This document shows positions 1 through 9,450 of a stretch of DNA of 64,000 nt, in pieces. Origin of the DNA: Ilex aquifolium (taxonomy: Eukaryota > Streptophyta > Magnoliopsida > Aquifoliales > Aquifoliaceae); NCBI GenBank assembly GCA_951799425.1, contig OX637399.1, positions 13,880,501-13,944,500 on the forward strand, given 5' to 3'. Under the pieces are notes generated by a model. That model was given only the letters and a program-made list of their open reading frames with translations, was not told the DNA's origin and did no database searches. The translations under genes and the position numbers were made by a program. Within the stretch, counting starts at the first letter, position 1; every line of letters begins with the position of its first letter.

Positions 1-398
1 CTTTCTGTACATTGATAAGTGTTCTCCCCGTTGCTAAAAATGGTCGCCCAAGAATAATAGGTATTTCCCTATCCTCCTCACAATCTAAGACTATGAAATC
101 GGCTGGAAAAATGAATTTATCCACTTTCACTAGAACGTCCTCAACTATGCCCCTTGGATAAGTGAGTGATCTATCCGCCAGTTGCAATGTGACATTAGTA
201 GGCTTCGCTTCCTTCAAACCCAATTGCTGATAAATTGAGAGTGGCATCAAGTTGATACTCGCTCCTAAGTCACACAACGCTTTCCCTGAAAAACTGGCTG
301 CCTATTGTGCATGGAATTGTAAAGCTACCCGGATTTTTGAGCTTTGGTTGTAGCTTCTTTTGAAGAATAACACTGCACTCCTCCGTAAGTGCCACTGT
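1..398 (-). pseudogene. pol: Protease segment of element J (broken gag-protease junction)
   Basis: Read leftwards this follows gag and encodes an aspartic protease. The catalytic DLGAS is visible near 260-275, followed by [13 protein letters not shown] and the flap/C-terminal motif [10 protein letters not shown] near position 30. Two lesions separate it from gag. A TAG stop lies directly after gag (396-398), where related elements read GAG. A frameshift lies near 295-305, just before the catalytic loop. Protease normally continues in the gag frame in this lineage, so J could not make a gag-protease fusion. The reading runs off the left edge. Confidence 0.75.
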
Positions 399-1934
399 CT
401 AAAAATTGCCTAATTTTCTCTTCTTTGACAAGATTTCCTTCAAAAATTTCAGATAGCTAGGCATCTGCTCCAATGCATCCGCGAAAGGGATATTTATTTG
501 GAGTTTCTTAAACACTTCCAAGAATTTAGAGAACTGTTTATCCCACTTTTGCTTTTGCAACCGTTGTGGAAATGGCACGGGAGGCACCATAGGTCTCGAT
601 TTGCCTCCATTAGAACTTATAACTGGATCTTCTTCATCCTTTCCATGGTTCACATTCTTGCTATTCTTTTCTTCACCCTCCCTATCATCTCCAAGTGATT
701 GTTTTGGAGTTCCACCAACAATTTCAGGTAACTCTTTTCCGCTTCGTAATGAAATAACATTGCAGTGCTCCTTACCTTCCCTCTTAGGATTAATCTCCGT
801 ATCGCTAGGTAGAGTGCCTTGAGGTCGGTTGTTAATGGCATTAGCAAGCTGACCCATTTGATTTTCCAGGTTTCGGACTGATACTTCCATACTATTCATC
901 CTTGTCTCACTTTGTGCTATATACCTGGAAAGTAACTCCTCCAAATTTGACTTCTTTTCCTGCTGTGGTGGAGCTTGATTCTGAAAGGCTGATGGGTATG
1001 ATTGTGTTGGAGAAGAAGTTTGAGCTTGATTATTATTCCAAGACAAGTTCGGATGAGTCCTCCAACCAGAGTTATAATTGTTGAAATTATTGCCATGTTG
1101 CTGCCTGTTGAAGTTACCAACGTATTGTACTGACTCTGAACTAATTGCACATTGATTGCTTGGATGGTTCCCGACACACAATTCACAAACAACTGCCACA
1201 CTCTGAATAGGTTGCACCCCTAAAGCATCAATCTTCTTTGCCAACGTAGCCACATGTGCAGCCAATTCAGTAACCGCATCAACTTCATAAATCCCTGCTA
1301 CTTTTGGCTGATTGATCCTTGTAGAGGGCAACTGATAATTATTAGCAGCCATCGTCTCTAATAACTCATAGGTTTCATCAAAAATTTTCCCCATTAAAGC
1401 CCCACCTGCGGCTACATCGATACTGGTTCGGGTAGCACTAAACAACCCGTTGTAGAACGTCTGAACTTGCAACCACTTAGGAATACCATGGTGAGGGCAT
1501 TTTAGGAGTAAATCCTTGAATCGCTCCCAAGCTTCATATAGAGTCTCAGAATCATGCTGTGCGAATGAAGTGATATCGTTCCTCATCCTTGCAGTTTTAG
1601 CTGGTGGAAAGAATTTAGCTAAGAATTTTTGAGCTAAATCTGACCACGTAGTAATAGAACCCGGCGGCAAAGAATGCAACCAACTCTTTGCCTTATCACG
1701 AAGTGTGAAAGGAAAAAGTCGGAGTCTAATCGTATCTTCAGAAATCCCATTATACTTGAACGTGTCGCAAATCTCCAGAAAACTCACCAAATGATCGTTT
1801 AGGTCGTCGTTAGGCAAACACCCAAACTGCACTGAATTCTGAATCATTTGGATGGTACCTGGCTTGATTTCGAAACTGTTTGCTTGAATTGCGGGCCTTT
1901 GAATGCTCGATTGTATTTTCGTAACAAGCGGCAT
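399..1934 (-). CDS. gag: Gag polyprotein of Athila-type element J
   Basis: A 511-codon ORF on the minus strand. Residues about 45-190 form the plant retrotransposon gag (capsid) domain, with runs such as RLFPFTLRDKAKSWLHSLP and CPHHGIPKWLQ. A zinc-knuckle-like CELCVGNHPSNQCA follows near residue 250, with a slightly short C-x2-C-x3-H-x4-C spacing. The rest is Q/N-rich, and a conserved FPQRL...IPFADALEQMPSYLKFLKE block near the C-terminus leads into protease. Gag forms the virus-like particle in the cytoplasm and binds the element RNA. The start at 1934 lies about 260 nt downstream of the PBS, a normal leader length. The ORF is intact, but the stop at its end cuts it from protease. Confidence 0.85.
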   Translation of the reverse strand: MPLVTKIQSSIQRPAIQANSFEIKPGTIQMIQNSVQFGCLPNDDLNDHLVSFLEICDTFKYNGISEDTIRLRLFPFTLRDKAKSWLHSLPPGSITTWSDLAQKFLAKFFPPAKTARMRNDITSFAQHDSETLYEAWERFKDLLLKCPHHGIPKWLQVQTFYNGLFSATRTSIDVAAGGALMGKIFDETYELLETMAANNYQLPSTRINQPKVAGIYEVDAVTELAAHVATLAKKIDALGVQPIQSVAVVCELCVGNHPSNQCAISSESVQYVGNFNRQQHGNNFNNYNSGWRTHPNLSWNNNQAQTSSPTQSYPSAFQNQAPPQQEKKSNLEELLSRYIAQSETRMNSMEVSVRNLENQMGQLANAINNRPQGTLPSDTEINPKREGKEHCNVISLRSGKELPEIVGGTPKQSLGDDREGEEKNSKNVNHGKDEEDPVISSNGGKSRPMVPPVPFPQRLQKQKWDKQFSKFLEVFKKLQINIPFADALEQMPSYLKFLKEILSKKRKLGNF

Positions 1935-2190
1935 AGCATAATCCCTTAGCGATTTTTGTTCATCTTCAACTATAGTTCCTTGATTATTTACTTCTTGACA
2001 CTACTTTCGCAAGTTTCGGAGTCTTCTTTCAATTTCGTCTTCGTAAGGTAGTAGCTCCTGACCTTCAGATCGTGTTAGCATACAAAATTCAAGAGTGATT
2101 TCGAAAGCAATTAAAATAGAAAATTAAATAAGTTTAAACTAAGATCAAATTGATTGAAATTAATATTGAAATAATTACTAGAATAATTCT

Positions 2191-2205
2191 CCGGTAACGG
2201 CGCCA
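2191..2205 (-). other. Primer-binding site of element J
   Basis: On the minus strand this reads TGGCGCCGTTACCGG, one mismatch from the tRNA-Asp-type PBS of the other Athila-like elements here (TGGCGCCGTTGCCGG). It lies 6 nt inside the LTR end, where first-strand priming occurs. Confidence 0.8.
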
Positions 2206-2211
2206 AAAACT

Positions 2212-3473
2212 TGTTGTCAAAATTTGGTATTGACAATTTACGTGCAAGTATACACGATCAACAAGTAATAAAGTGATAAGTAGAGTATCGTTCCCACGGA
2301 GAATTATTACTAATAAATTCCAAATACTAACTTTATATCAATTCAATTTTATTTAAACAATTGGAATTAACTATGGAATGACTAAATTAAAACTAAATCT
2401 AATCTTAACAATCAAGGGTTGAAATTACCGGATAAAAGAAGTTAAGATTACAACTTCCCCTAATGCTTCGTATAAATCTCTCCACTCTCTTTTCAGCTAA
2501 TTGATCAAAATAAGTTGTTAACTGAGAACTCAAAACTATTTATCAAGCCACTTCCGATAGTTAGATAAAAATATCTCTCCCAATTAAATTACTATATTCC
2601 TATGCAAAATAAGTTGGAAAAGATTCATTAAGTTCAAACTCTCATAAAAGTTACACACGACATATATGTATATTCCTATCCTATACACAAACCCAACTAT
2701 TCAATCCTAAGAAGAATTAACCAGACGCATGTCATCATATTCATATCTAAACCTAGAATTCATCTTCCAATTTCATCTAGGTTATAAAATTAATTGTTGG
2801 CCACACAATCATATATTAAGCACAGAATATGACAAACAACTCATGTATGATCAATAGAACTAGAATCGAGAGTAGATCAATTTAACTAGACATTAGGTTC
2901 CGTTGCAATCTTAATAAAAATTTATTGAAAAACATCATTCTCAAATTAAACAACATCTCAGAAAATCAAGAAGTAAAAGTAAGAGAAAAGAATGAAAACT
3001 TAGTTGCACTCTTCAACTCCTCTCTAGCCTTCAAGTCCGATTTTCTTCGCGTCGCCTCCTTCGATTCTTGCCTTCAATTTTCTACCAATCCTTGGTCTTC
3101 TTCTTAATTTTTCAGCCCCCAAAATCAGTCTATCCTTTTCCAACTCAAACCCTAGCATATATGTCGCATTAGAGTCCAATTTCGGGTAAAAAACAAGTCA
3201 AAATTCGCGTCCCTAGCCAACACAAGCGCAGCAGCGCTGAAAATCAGCGTAGGGGCGCTGGTCCCCTTTCAAGCCTAACGTTGCCCTTGTTGCTTAGTCT
3301 TCAAAAATTCAACACTTAGGCTCCAAATTGACCTTGTTTCCTTCCAAATGATCATCCCTACAAAATAACATCAAAACATACAAAACAAATAAAAAGGAAC
3401 ATAAAATAATTGAAAACTTGTAATTTCATCAAACCGAAAGTACTCAATTCGTAGGTATAAAACCCACTCATCA
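2212..3473 (-). repeat. 5' LTR of element J (about 1262 bp)
   Basis: On the minus strand it starts TGATGAGTGGGTTTTATACC (3473) and ends with CA at 2212, next to the PBS. It is AT-rich except for a small GC-rich cluster of AGCGCT/CAGCG motifs at about 3226-3262, roughly 210-250 bp into the LTR. It contains no ORF I would call. The partner LTR is outside the window, so the ends rest on TG...CA and the PBS. Confidence 0.8.
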
Positions 3474-3790
3474 ATGGACCACCTGATGCACCTAAGACTT
3501 AGCTTTTTCCCATTTTTGTCCCTTTGTAATTTTCCTTTTACTTGTAGTCTGCTTTGAGGGACGCAAAACCCTCCTTTTTGGAATGAAAAACTGTCTTGCT
3601 TTCATATGCATGCCTTATTTTCTTCCTTGTTCTTCCTTATTTTTCAATTGCTTAATTCATCTCCCCCTTCTATTTGCACTTTTGGTTAAGTGTGGTTCCT
3701 TAGTAGAAGGTAGCATCCTCCTCTTTGATTGATCTTTTCTCCCAGGAAAGTGCCTTCCCGCTGAGATGATGTGTAGTTGTACAGGGATCC

Positions 3791-3912
3791 GAGGAGTATT
3801 GGTGCCGAGGACACGTGTCGATCATAGAGGTGTCTAAGGATTATTAGTGCCGAGGACACGTGTCCACCCTGGAGGTGTCTGAGGATCATTTACGTCGAGG
3901 ACAGGTGTCCAC
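3791..3912. repeat. 45-bp tandem repeat, about 2.7 copies
   Basis: Units start near 3791, 3836 and 3881. Each holds GTGCCGAGGACACGTGTC or a close variant and GGAGGTGTCT. The first two contain the G-box-like palindrome CACGTG. It lies in the 3' non-coding region of Tat element A. Confidence 0.8.
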
Positions 3913-4243
3913 AGGAGATGAATCCGAGACGTACTGAAGTCGAGGCCCCTCTACCATTGTTCGGCTTCGTGCTTCTTTTACCTGGTTTAAAATCCTCTAC
4001 AAATGGATTGCTGAAACCAAACAACTTCACCCATGTATTTGTGCAAGCAGACACCAATGCCTCGGTACGAAAACTTGCATTCCAGAACTTATCAGTCACT
4101 AACATAGACTGTAGACTCTTAGATGTTTACCCTCGGGAGATCTGTTCCTGTTTTGGAGACCCCCCCCCCCCCCCCCCCCTTTGGGTCTTTTTAGGGTGAG
4201 TTTGCCTCTCATAAGGCATTGCCTTTGGGGTCATCCCCCATCC

Positions 4244-4460
4244 AGGAGGCCACGCTCCCTTCATTCCTTTGCAGGCGGAGCTTTGAACTCCGCCCTCGGG
4301 GCCATGCCCCTTCTAGGAGGCGTGCTCCCATTTTTAGTTGGAGGCAGGAGTCTCTAAGACTCTGCCTCCAGTGCCATGCCCCTTCCAGGAGGCATGCTCC
4401 TGTTTTTATTCGGAGGCTAGATTCTCTAAGACTCTGCCTCCAGGGCCATGCCTCTTCTGA
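4244..4460. repeat. 71-72-bp tandem repeat, three copies, with hairpins
   Basis: Units start at about 4244, 4315 and 4387, each with AGGAGGC..GCTCC followed later by GCCATGCC. In the second and third units GGAGGC-AGTC/ATTC faces GACTCTGCCTCC around a short TCTAA loop, giving a strong stem on either strand. The first unit is the most diverged. Confidence 0.75.
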
Positions 4461-4589
4461 GGTAATATACTTAGCATCACAAGGAGCCTTTATTTCTCAA
4501 AAATAGTATTTCTTCAAATTCATTACATTCCAAGATCGTATTACAACATTTTCTTCCATGTCTTATAGTCTATATGATCCGGAGCCTCC

Positions 4590-5640
4590 TACTGACGTGA
4601 CTTTGTATGGTCCTTCCTAGTTAGGCCCCATTTTTCCATCTGCCGGATCTCGAGTATTTCCTATTACCCTTCTGAGTACCAGGTCACCTATTTGGAATTC
4701 TCGAGGTTTGACCTTCTTGTTATAGAGCCTGGACACCCCTTCTTGATACTTAGCCAATTTTAAGACAGCCACCTCTCTTATTTCCTCCACGAGGTCTATA
4801 TTCTGACTAAGTTGGCAATCATTGTCCCCGGTGTTAAAGGCTTGTGTCCTTATGGTAGGGAGACCTACCTCTAATGGGATAATCGCCTCCACCCCGTATG
4901 CGAGGGTGTAAGGCGTTTCTCCTGTCGAGCTTCAAGGGGTGGTCCTGTATGCCCAGAAGACGTTTAGTAGTTCATCCACCCACTTTCCCTTGGCCTTTTC
5001 TAACCTTTTTGTTGATCCTGTTAATGATATTTTTATTTGAGGATTCCGCCTGTCAGTTGGCTTGTGGATATGCAGGGGTGGAGTAATAGTTCCGGACTCC
5101 AAGATGCTCACAAAAAGATTTGAAGGGCCCACTATTGAATTGGGTCCCGTTATCTGACACAAGTGCTCGAGGGACTCCAAACCTCGTCACTATGTTCTTC
5201 CACACGAACTTCTTGGTATCCATGTCTCTGATATAAGTCAAGGGCTCTGCCTCGACCCACTTCATAAAATAGTCGGTTCCTACTATTAGGAACCTCTTGT
5301 CTCCAGGAGCCCTTGGGAGGGGTCCAACCAGGTCGAGCCCCCATTGGGCAAATGGCTAAGGACTCGTCAGGGGGTGCAAGTCTCTTGCCGGCTGTCGAAT
5401 GACTGGAGTGAACCTTTGACACTGATCACATTTTTGGATGTAAGCTTGTGCGTCCCTTTGCATTTGCGGCCACCAATACCCTTGAGACATGATACGATGG
5501 GCCATGGATCGTCCACTTGAGTGCCCTCCATATATGCCTTCATGTACCTCATACAAGACTGGTTCGACTTTATTCTCGGGGATGCAGAACAGGTATGGTC
5601 CGGAGAATGACTTTCGGTACAACTTCTGATCCGGGGAGAC
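4590..5640 (-). pseudogene. pol: Integrase of Tat element A (decayed)
   Basis: Integrase inserts the element cDNA into nuclear DNA. On the minus strand one can read an N-terminal HHCC zinc region (VHEGIYGGHS...CDQCQR, about 5550-5425), the core motifs GLDLVGPLP (first D, about 5335) and VSDNGTQF (second D, about 5150), and QAESSNK (E, about 5035). A C-terminal part follows with LEVGLPTIRT and GDLVLRR (4617-4892). Lesions include a stop after the HHCC region, a TGA directly before QAESS, a frameshift near 5000 with further stops, and a TAG in place of the Trp before EGPY at 4614-4616. The DDE residues survive but the protein cannot be made. Confidence 0.85.
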
Positions 5641-6309
5641 CCAGAACCTTAGGGCCCTTAACTTTATCTTTCTAGCCTCTTTGCGGCATTCAGGGAGCTC
5701 CTCGAAAAGGAGGGACTCGAGTAATGGATCAGTCCAGATGGGGGAATCCTCCTATTCCTGGATGACCATCACCCTGGAGGCCCCATCTATGCTGGAGTTG
5801 GAAAGGTACTCTATCGTGATCCTTCGTGTCACGTCGGAATCTAGTGTCGAGTCTAGACATGCTAGGGCGTCGGCGTAGGCGTTCTTATCTCATGGGACTT
5901 GCTTGACTTCCACTTTCTTGAACTTGTGGAGTAAGGCCATTGCTTCATGGTGGTAGGCTTTCATTCTTGAGTCCCTTGTTCCGAACTCCCCGTTGATCTG
6001 ATTCACCACCAACATGGAATCACAGTGGAAAATCAGCTCTGTGGCCCCCGCGACATTGGCAAGTTTAAGTTCAAAAATAAGGGCCTCATACTCCGCTTCA
6101 TTGTTGGACGCCTTAAAGCCTAGTCGGATGACTTGTTCTATGATCAACCCTTCTGGGGAGATGAACAGTACCCCAATTCCAGAACCCCTACTGTTAGAAG
6201 ATCCGTCCACGTAGAGACTCCAGGAGGGTTCTTGGCTCATCGTGGAGGGCTCCACCTCAGGGAGAGGTGGCTGCCCTTTGGTAAACTCGGCTATGAAATC
6301 TGCCAAAAC
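5640..6309 (-). pseudogene. pol: Second (archaeal-type) RNase H of Tat element A, with linker
   Basis: The domain occupies 5890-6306 on the minus strand: SLYVDGSSNSRGSGIG (first acidic residue), NNEAEYEAL (Glu), then HCDSMLVVNQINGE (Asp). This second RNase H lies downstream of the normal RNase H and is the diagnostic feature of Tat-clade elements. A TGA at 5887-5889 cuts it just after QVP, where an Arg codon is expected, consistent with CGA to TGA. A stop at about 6307 separates it from the first RNase H. The linker 5640-5889 is still readable (AYADALACLDS) and leads towards integrase. Confidence 0.82.
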
Positions 6310-7860
6310 CTACCCCTTTATGGCAGTACGAGGCTTGTAGTGAATATCATGTTCTCCTATCTCCATTGCCCACTTGGGTATTCTTCCCGACAATTCTGTC
6401 TTCCTTAGAATCGCTTTCAATGGTTGATCCGTCTGGATAGTGATCGGGTGTACTTGAAAGTAATGCCTTAACTTCTTTGCGGCTATGATCAGGGCCAATG
6501 CCAGTGTTTTTAGGGGTAAATATCTTGTCTCTGCGTCCAATAGAGCCTTGCTCACATAGTATACTGGCTTCTGTTCTCGTTCATGCTCATGGACCAGTAC
6601 ACCACTGAAAGCGAACTCTGACACGGCCAAGTAAAGGAACAATATCTCCCCTCTTGCTGGTATGGACAGGGTTGGGAGGATCCTGAGGTACTCTTTGATT
6701 CCTCGAGCGCATCCTCACATTCTTGATTCCAAGTATCCTTCCTGGACCTCCTGATAGCTCCGAAGAAGGGCTTGCACTTGTCCGACGATCGAGAGATAAA
6801 ACGATTTAATGCAGCTAGCATTCCTGTGAGTTTCTGAACTTCCCGGACTTTCCGGGGGCTTCGTACATCCATGATGGCTTGTATCTATTCTGGATTGGCT
6901 TCGACACCACGTTGACTTACCAAGCACCCAAGGAACTTCCCGGAACCAACTCCAAAGACACACTTTGCCGCTTCAGTTTCGGTCCGTATTCCCGCAGGGT
7001 GGAAAAGGTGTCTTCCAGGTTCGCAATGTGATCGTCCCTTCTCTTGCTCTTGACCAACATGTCATCAATATACACCTCCATGGTGTTCCCTATCTTCCGT
7101 TTGAACATTCGATTCATGAGTCTCTAGTACGTAGCCCCTGCATTCTTTAGACCGAAAGGCATGACCATGTAGCAATAAACCCCTCTCGAAGTGATGAAGG
7201 CAGTCTTCTCCTGATCAGACGGATGGAGGGAAATTTGATGGTAGCCAGCCCTAGCATCCAGGAAGCTCATGCGCCGGTGTCCCACCGTGGCATCCACCAG
7301 CTGGTCCACCTTCGGGAGGGGAAAGTCATCCTTGGGGCAAGCCTTGTTCAGGTCAGTGAAGTCCACGCAAACGTGCCATTTTTCCCCCTTTTTTTTTGGC
7401 ATAAACCGTGCTTGATAGCCATTCCAGGAACTGTACCTCCCGGATGGCATTGGACTCCAGGAGCCTCTCCACTTCTTCATTTACCGCTTGGGCATGATGC
7501 GGCGCCGTACGCCGGGGTTTCTGCTTCACCGGCTTGTGAGTGGGGTCGACATGAAGCCTGTGGGTTATAACTTTGGGGCTTATGACCTTCATCTCCATGG
7601 CATCCCATGCGAACACATCTACATTTCTTTTCAAAAAATTGGCCATCTCCTCCTGCTCGGCTGGGGACATAGTAGAGCCGATCAGGAAGTACCTTTCTTC
7701 GTCTCCCTCCACCAGAAGTACCTTCCGGAGATCCTCCACTGAGCGGTCTGTCAGATCGATCCGCGGCTCATCGACTCCCAGCCGCCCGAACTGTAATTAC
7801 TATTTGTTCAGGACCTGCTCCGGGGCTCACTCCTTCTCCTTGGAGGCGACCCCCGCCTTC
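6310..7860 (-). pseudogene. pol: Reverse transcriptase and RNase H of Tat element A
   Basis: On the minus strand the RT starts with a connecting region (MSPAEQEEMANFLK...DVFAW, 7739-7500). It continues with MPKKKGEKWHVCVDFTDLNKACPKD and FLDARAGYHQI (7400-7240), MPFGLKNAGATY (about 7130) and the catalytic YIDDMLVKS (about 7060). RNase H follows (SKALLDAETRYLPLKTLALAL, TIQTDQPLK, 6560-6410). Breaks: a frameshift near 7440, TAG instead of Gln right after GATY (7121-7123), and frameshifts between 6960 and 6640. The active-site YIDD is intact. RT and RNase H copy the element RNA into DNA inside Gag particles. Confidence 0.87.
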
Positions 7861-7943
7861 ACCGCTACGTAGAAACAACTTTTGGTGGAAGCATGATCCC
7901 CGCAAATCTCCCTTACTCCTTCAGGGGTGGGGAACTTGAACTT

Positions 7944-8288
7944 CTAGTGATAGGTGGAGTGTACTGCCCCGAGTGCATGTAGCCAGGCCCGCCCCATGAT
8001 TATATTGTACGGTGAATCGGAGTCAATCACCACAAACTCTGTGTTGGTTGTAACAGGCCCCACGGTAATCAGCAGCGTGATCTTACCCAAGGGCAAAGCA
8101 TAGGAGCCATTGAATCCAACAAGGGGCGTACTGACTTTGGTGAGGTCTCCAGAACCAAGACCCATGCGTTTTAGGACTTCGAAGTACATCACCTCTGAAG
8201 AAATTTCGGAGTCCACCAAGATCCTCTTGACATCAAAGTCACCAACCTTCAAAGTTAGAATCAAGGCGTCATCATGGGGGAGGACCAC
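7944..8288 (-). pseudogene. pol: Aspartic protease of Tat element A, catalytic Gly lost
   Basis: The domain reads KRILVDSEISSEVMYFEVLKRMGL (in parts), then a flap region and NIIMGRAWLHALGAV. This is the Tat-type protease with its C-terminal GR.WLH.L.A motif. The catalytic loop should read D-S-G-S-S; here it is D-S-E-I-S (about 8203-8225), so the conserved Gly is Glu and the enzyme would not be expected to work. A stop follows at 7941-7943. It continues from the end of gag in an adjacent, overlapping frame, and leads to the RT after a short degenerate stretch (7740-7943). Confidence 0.82.
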
Positions 8289-9450
8289 GCCTGCAGGTCG
8301 GCATTGGAGAAAGTGATACCTTCCTCATCCGTCCGGGGCCTCTTGCTGGTCGGCCCCCCTCTCTTTCGTCCACCTTTCTTGTAAAGACTACCCTCTTAAG
8401 GTTGGATCTGAGGGTATTAGAAGTTGGTCGATCCAGTGGGCAGACATGGATGACGTCAATGACATTGTCTTGGATAGTGGCTTGATTACTGGCACCATGG
8501 GCCTCCACTGCCACTGCTTCCTCGATGTATTCCTTTAAGTGTTCGTCTTCTACCAATCTCTCCAGGAAAGACTTGTAGACCCTGCAATCTTCGGTGAGAT
8601 GTCCCACATCCTGGTGGTACGAACACCTTACTTTCTGGTTCTTGGTGGATGGATCACCCTGTATCTTAGGCGGCCATTTGAAGAAGGATTCCTTCTTGAT
8701 TTTGTGGAGTAGTTTATAGATGGGCTCCTTGAACACAGTGTGAACCCCTTTGAAGGAACTTCCTGACGGAGGCACTAGTCCCTTCTGGGAAGGGGCTGCC
8801 TCTCTCTCATTTTCCTTCTTCTTTGGGGCTAGAGCCTTCCCTTTGCGCCCCACCATTTCATCCTCTATCCTGGAATATTTATTGATTCGGTCCATCAGCT
8901 CTCTCATGTCTATCGACGTCTTCTTGGTCAGTGACCGATAAAGGTCAGTTTCTCGTGAGAGGCCAAGTCAGAAGGAGGTAGCCGCCATGACCTCGGAACA
9001 TCCCTCCACCTAAGTTACTTCCTCCCAGTAGCGAGTGGCGTACTGGCGGAGTGTTTCTCCTTCCTTTCATCTCAGGGTCAATAGTGACCCAACGTCCTTG
9101 GGGCGCTTGCTTCCTGCAATGAATCGAGCAGAGAATTGCTTGGTTAGCTCCTTCCAAGATCATACGCTGTTGGACGGAAGAGTTTCAAACCATTTCATGG
9201 TAGAGTCTCCCAGGTTCATTGAAAACACCCCGCATAATAATCGGTGATCTGAGTGATACATGGACATCATTTGCTTGTATTGTCTGAGGTGAGCTCCTGG
9301 GTTAGAACGTCCATCATAAACTTTGAACCTTCGGTACCGCAAACTTCTTTGGTACCTCCATCTCCACGATGCTCCTCGTGAAGGACGACTAAATAGCTTC
9401 GTCATCCGTGTCGTCCTCTTGTGTGACCCTATCCCTTCTCGTAGCATCCA
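8272..9450 (-). pseudogene. gag: Gag of Tat element A, C-terminal part
   Basis: Minus strand. 9447-9160 holds the middle of the capsid domain (YDGRSNPGAHLRQYKQMM, GDSTMKWFETLP). 9160-8910 is readable only with frame changes and stops. 8907-8272 is open for 211 codons: KKTSIDMRELMDRI..., a lysine-rich stretch, and the zinc-binding CSYHQDVGHLTEDC (about 8625-8580) typical of Tat gag. B inserted at 9450/9451 between this part and the N-terminal part at 29521-30145; removing B and one TSD copy keeps the reading frame across the junction. Stops in the middle portion show that the gag was probably already inactive. Confidence 0.8.

Larger units (their letters stand above)
1..3473 (-). mobile_element. 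Element J: Athila-type Ty3/gypsy retrotransposon, 5' part
   Basis: On the minus strand the order is LTR (2212-3473), PBS (2191-2205), leader, gag (399-1934) and the start of protease (1-398). The rest lies beyond the left edge. The gag style and the protease motif DLGAS are those of Athila-type elements. J sits in the 3' region of Tat element A; the flanking bases 3474-3478 are ATGGA, but the matching target duplication is outside the window. The leader 1935-2190 holds no ORF that I can support. Confidence 0.9.
3474..4590 (-). other. 3' non-coding region of element A
   Basis: Between the end of integrase and the inserted element J there is no convincing gene. The stretch holds two tandem-repeat blocks (3791-3912 and 4244-4460) and a run of 20 C (4160-4179, purine-rich on the element's sense strand). 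ORFs here are made by the repeats. The 3' LTR and its polypurine tract are not visible. Confidence 0.6.

Noticed and set aside
4160-4179. Run of 20 C as the polypurine tract of A (minus strand poly-G)
   Set aside because: No LTR start follows it; tandem repeats lie on both sides, so it is more likely a simple repeat.
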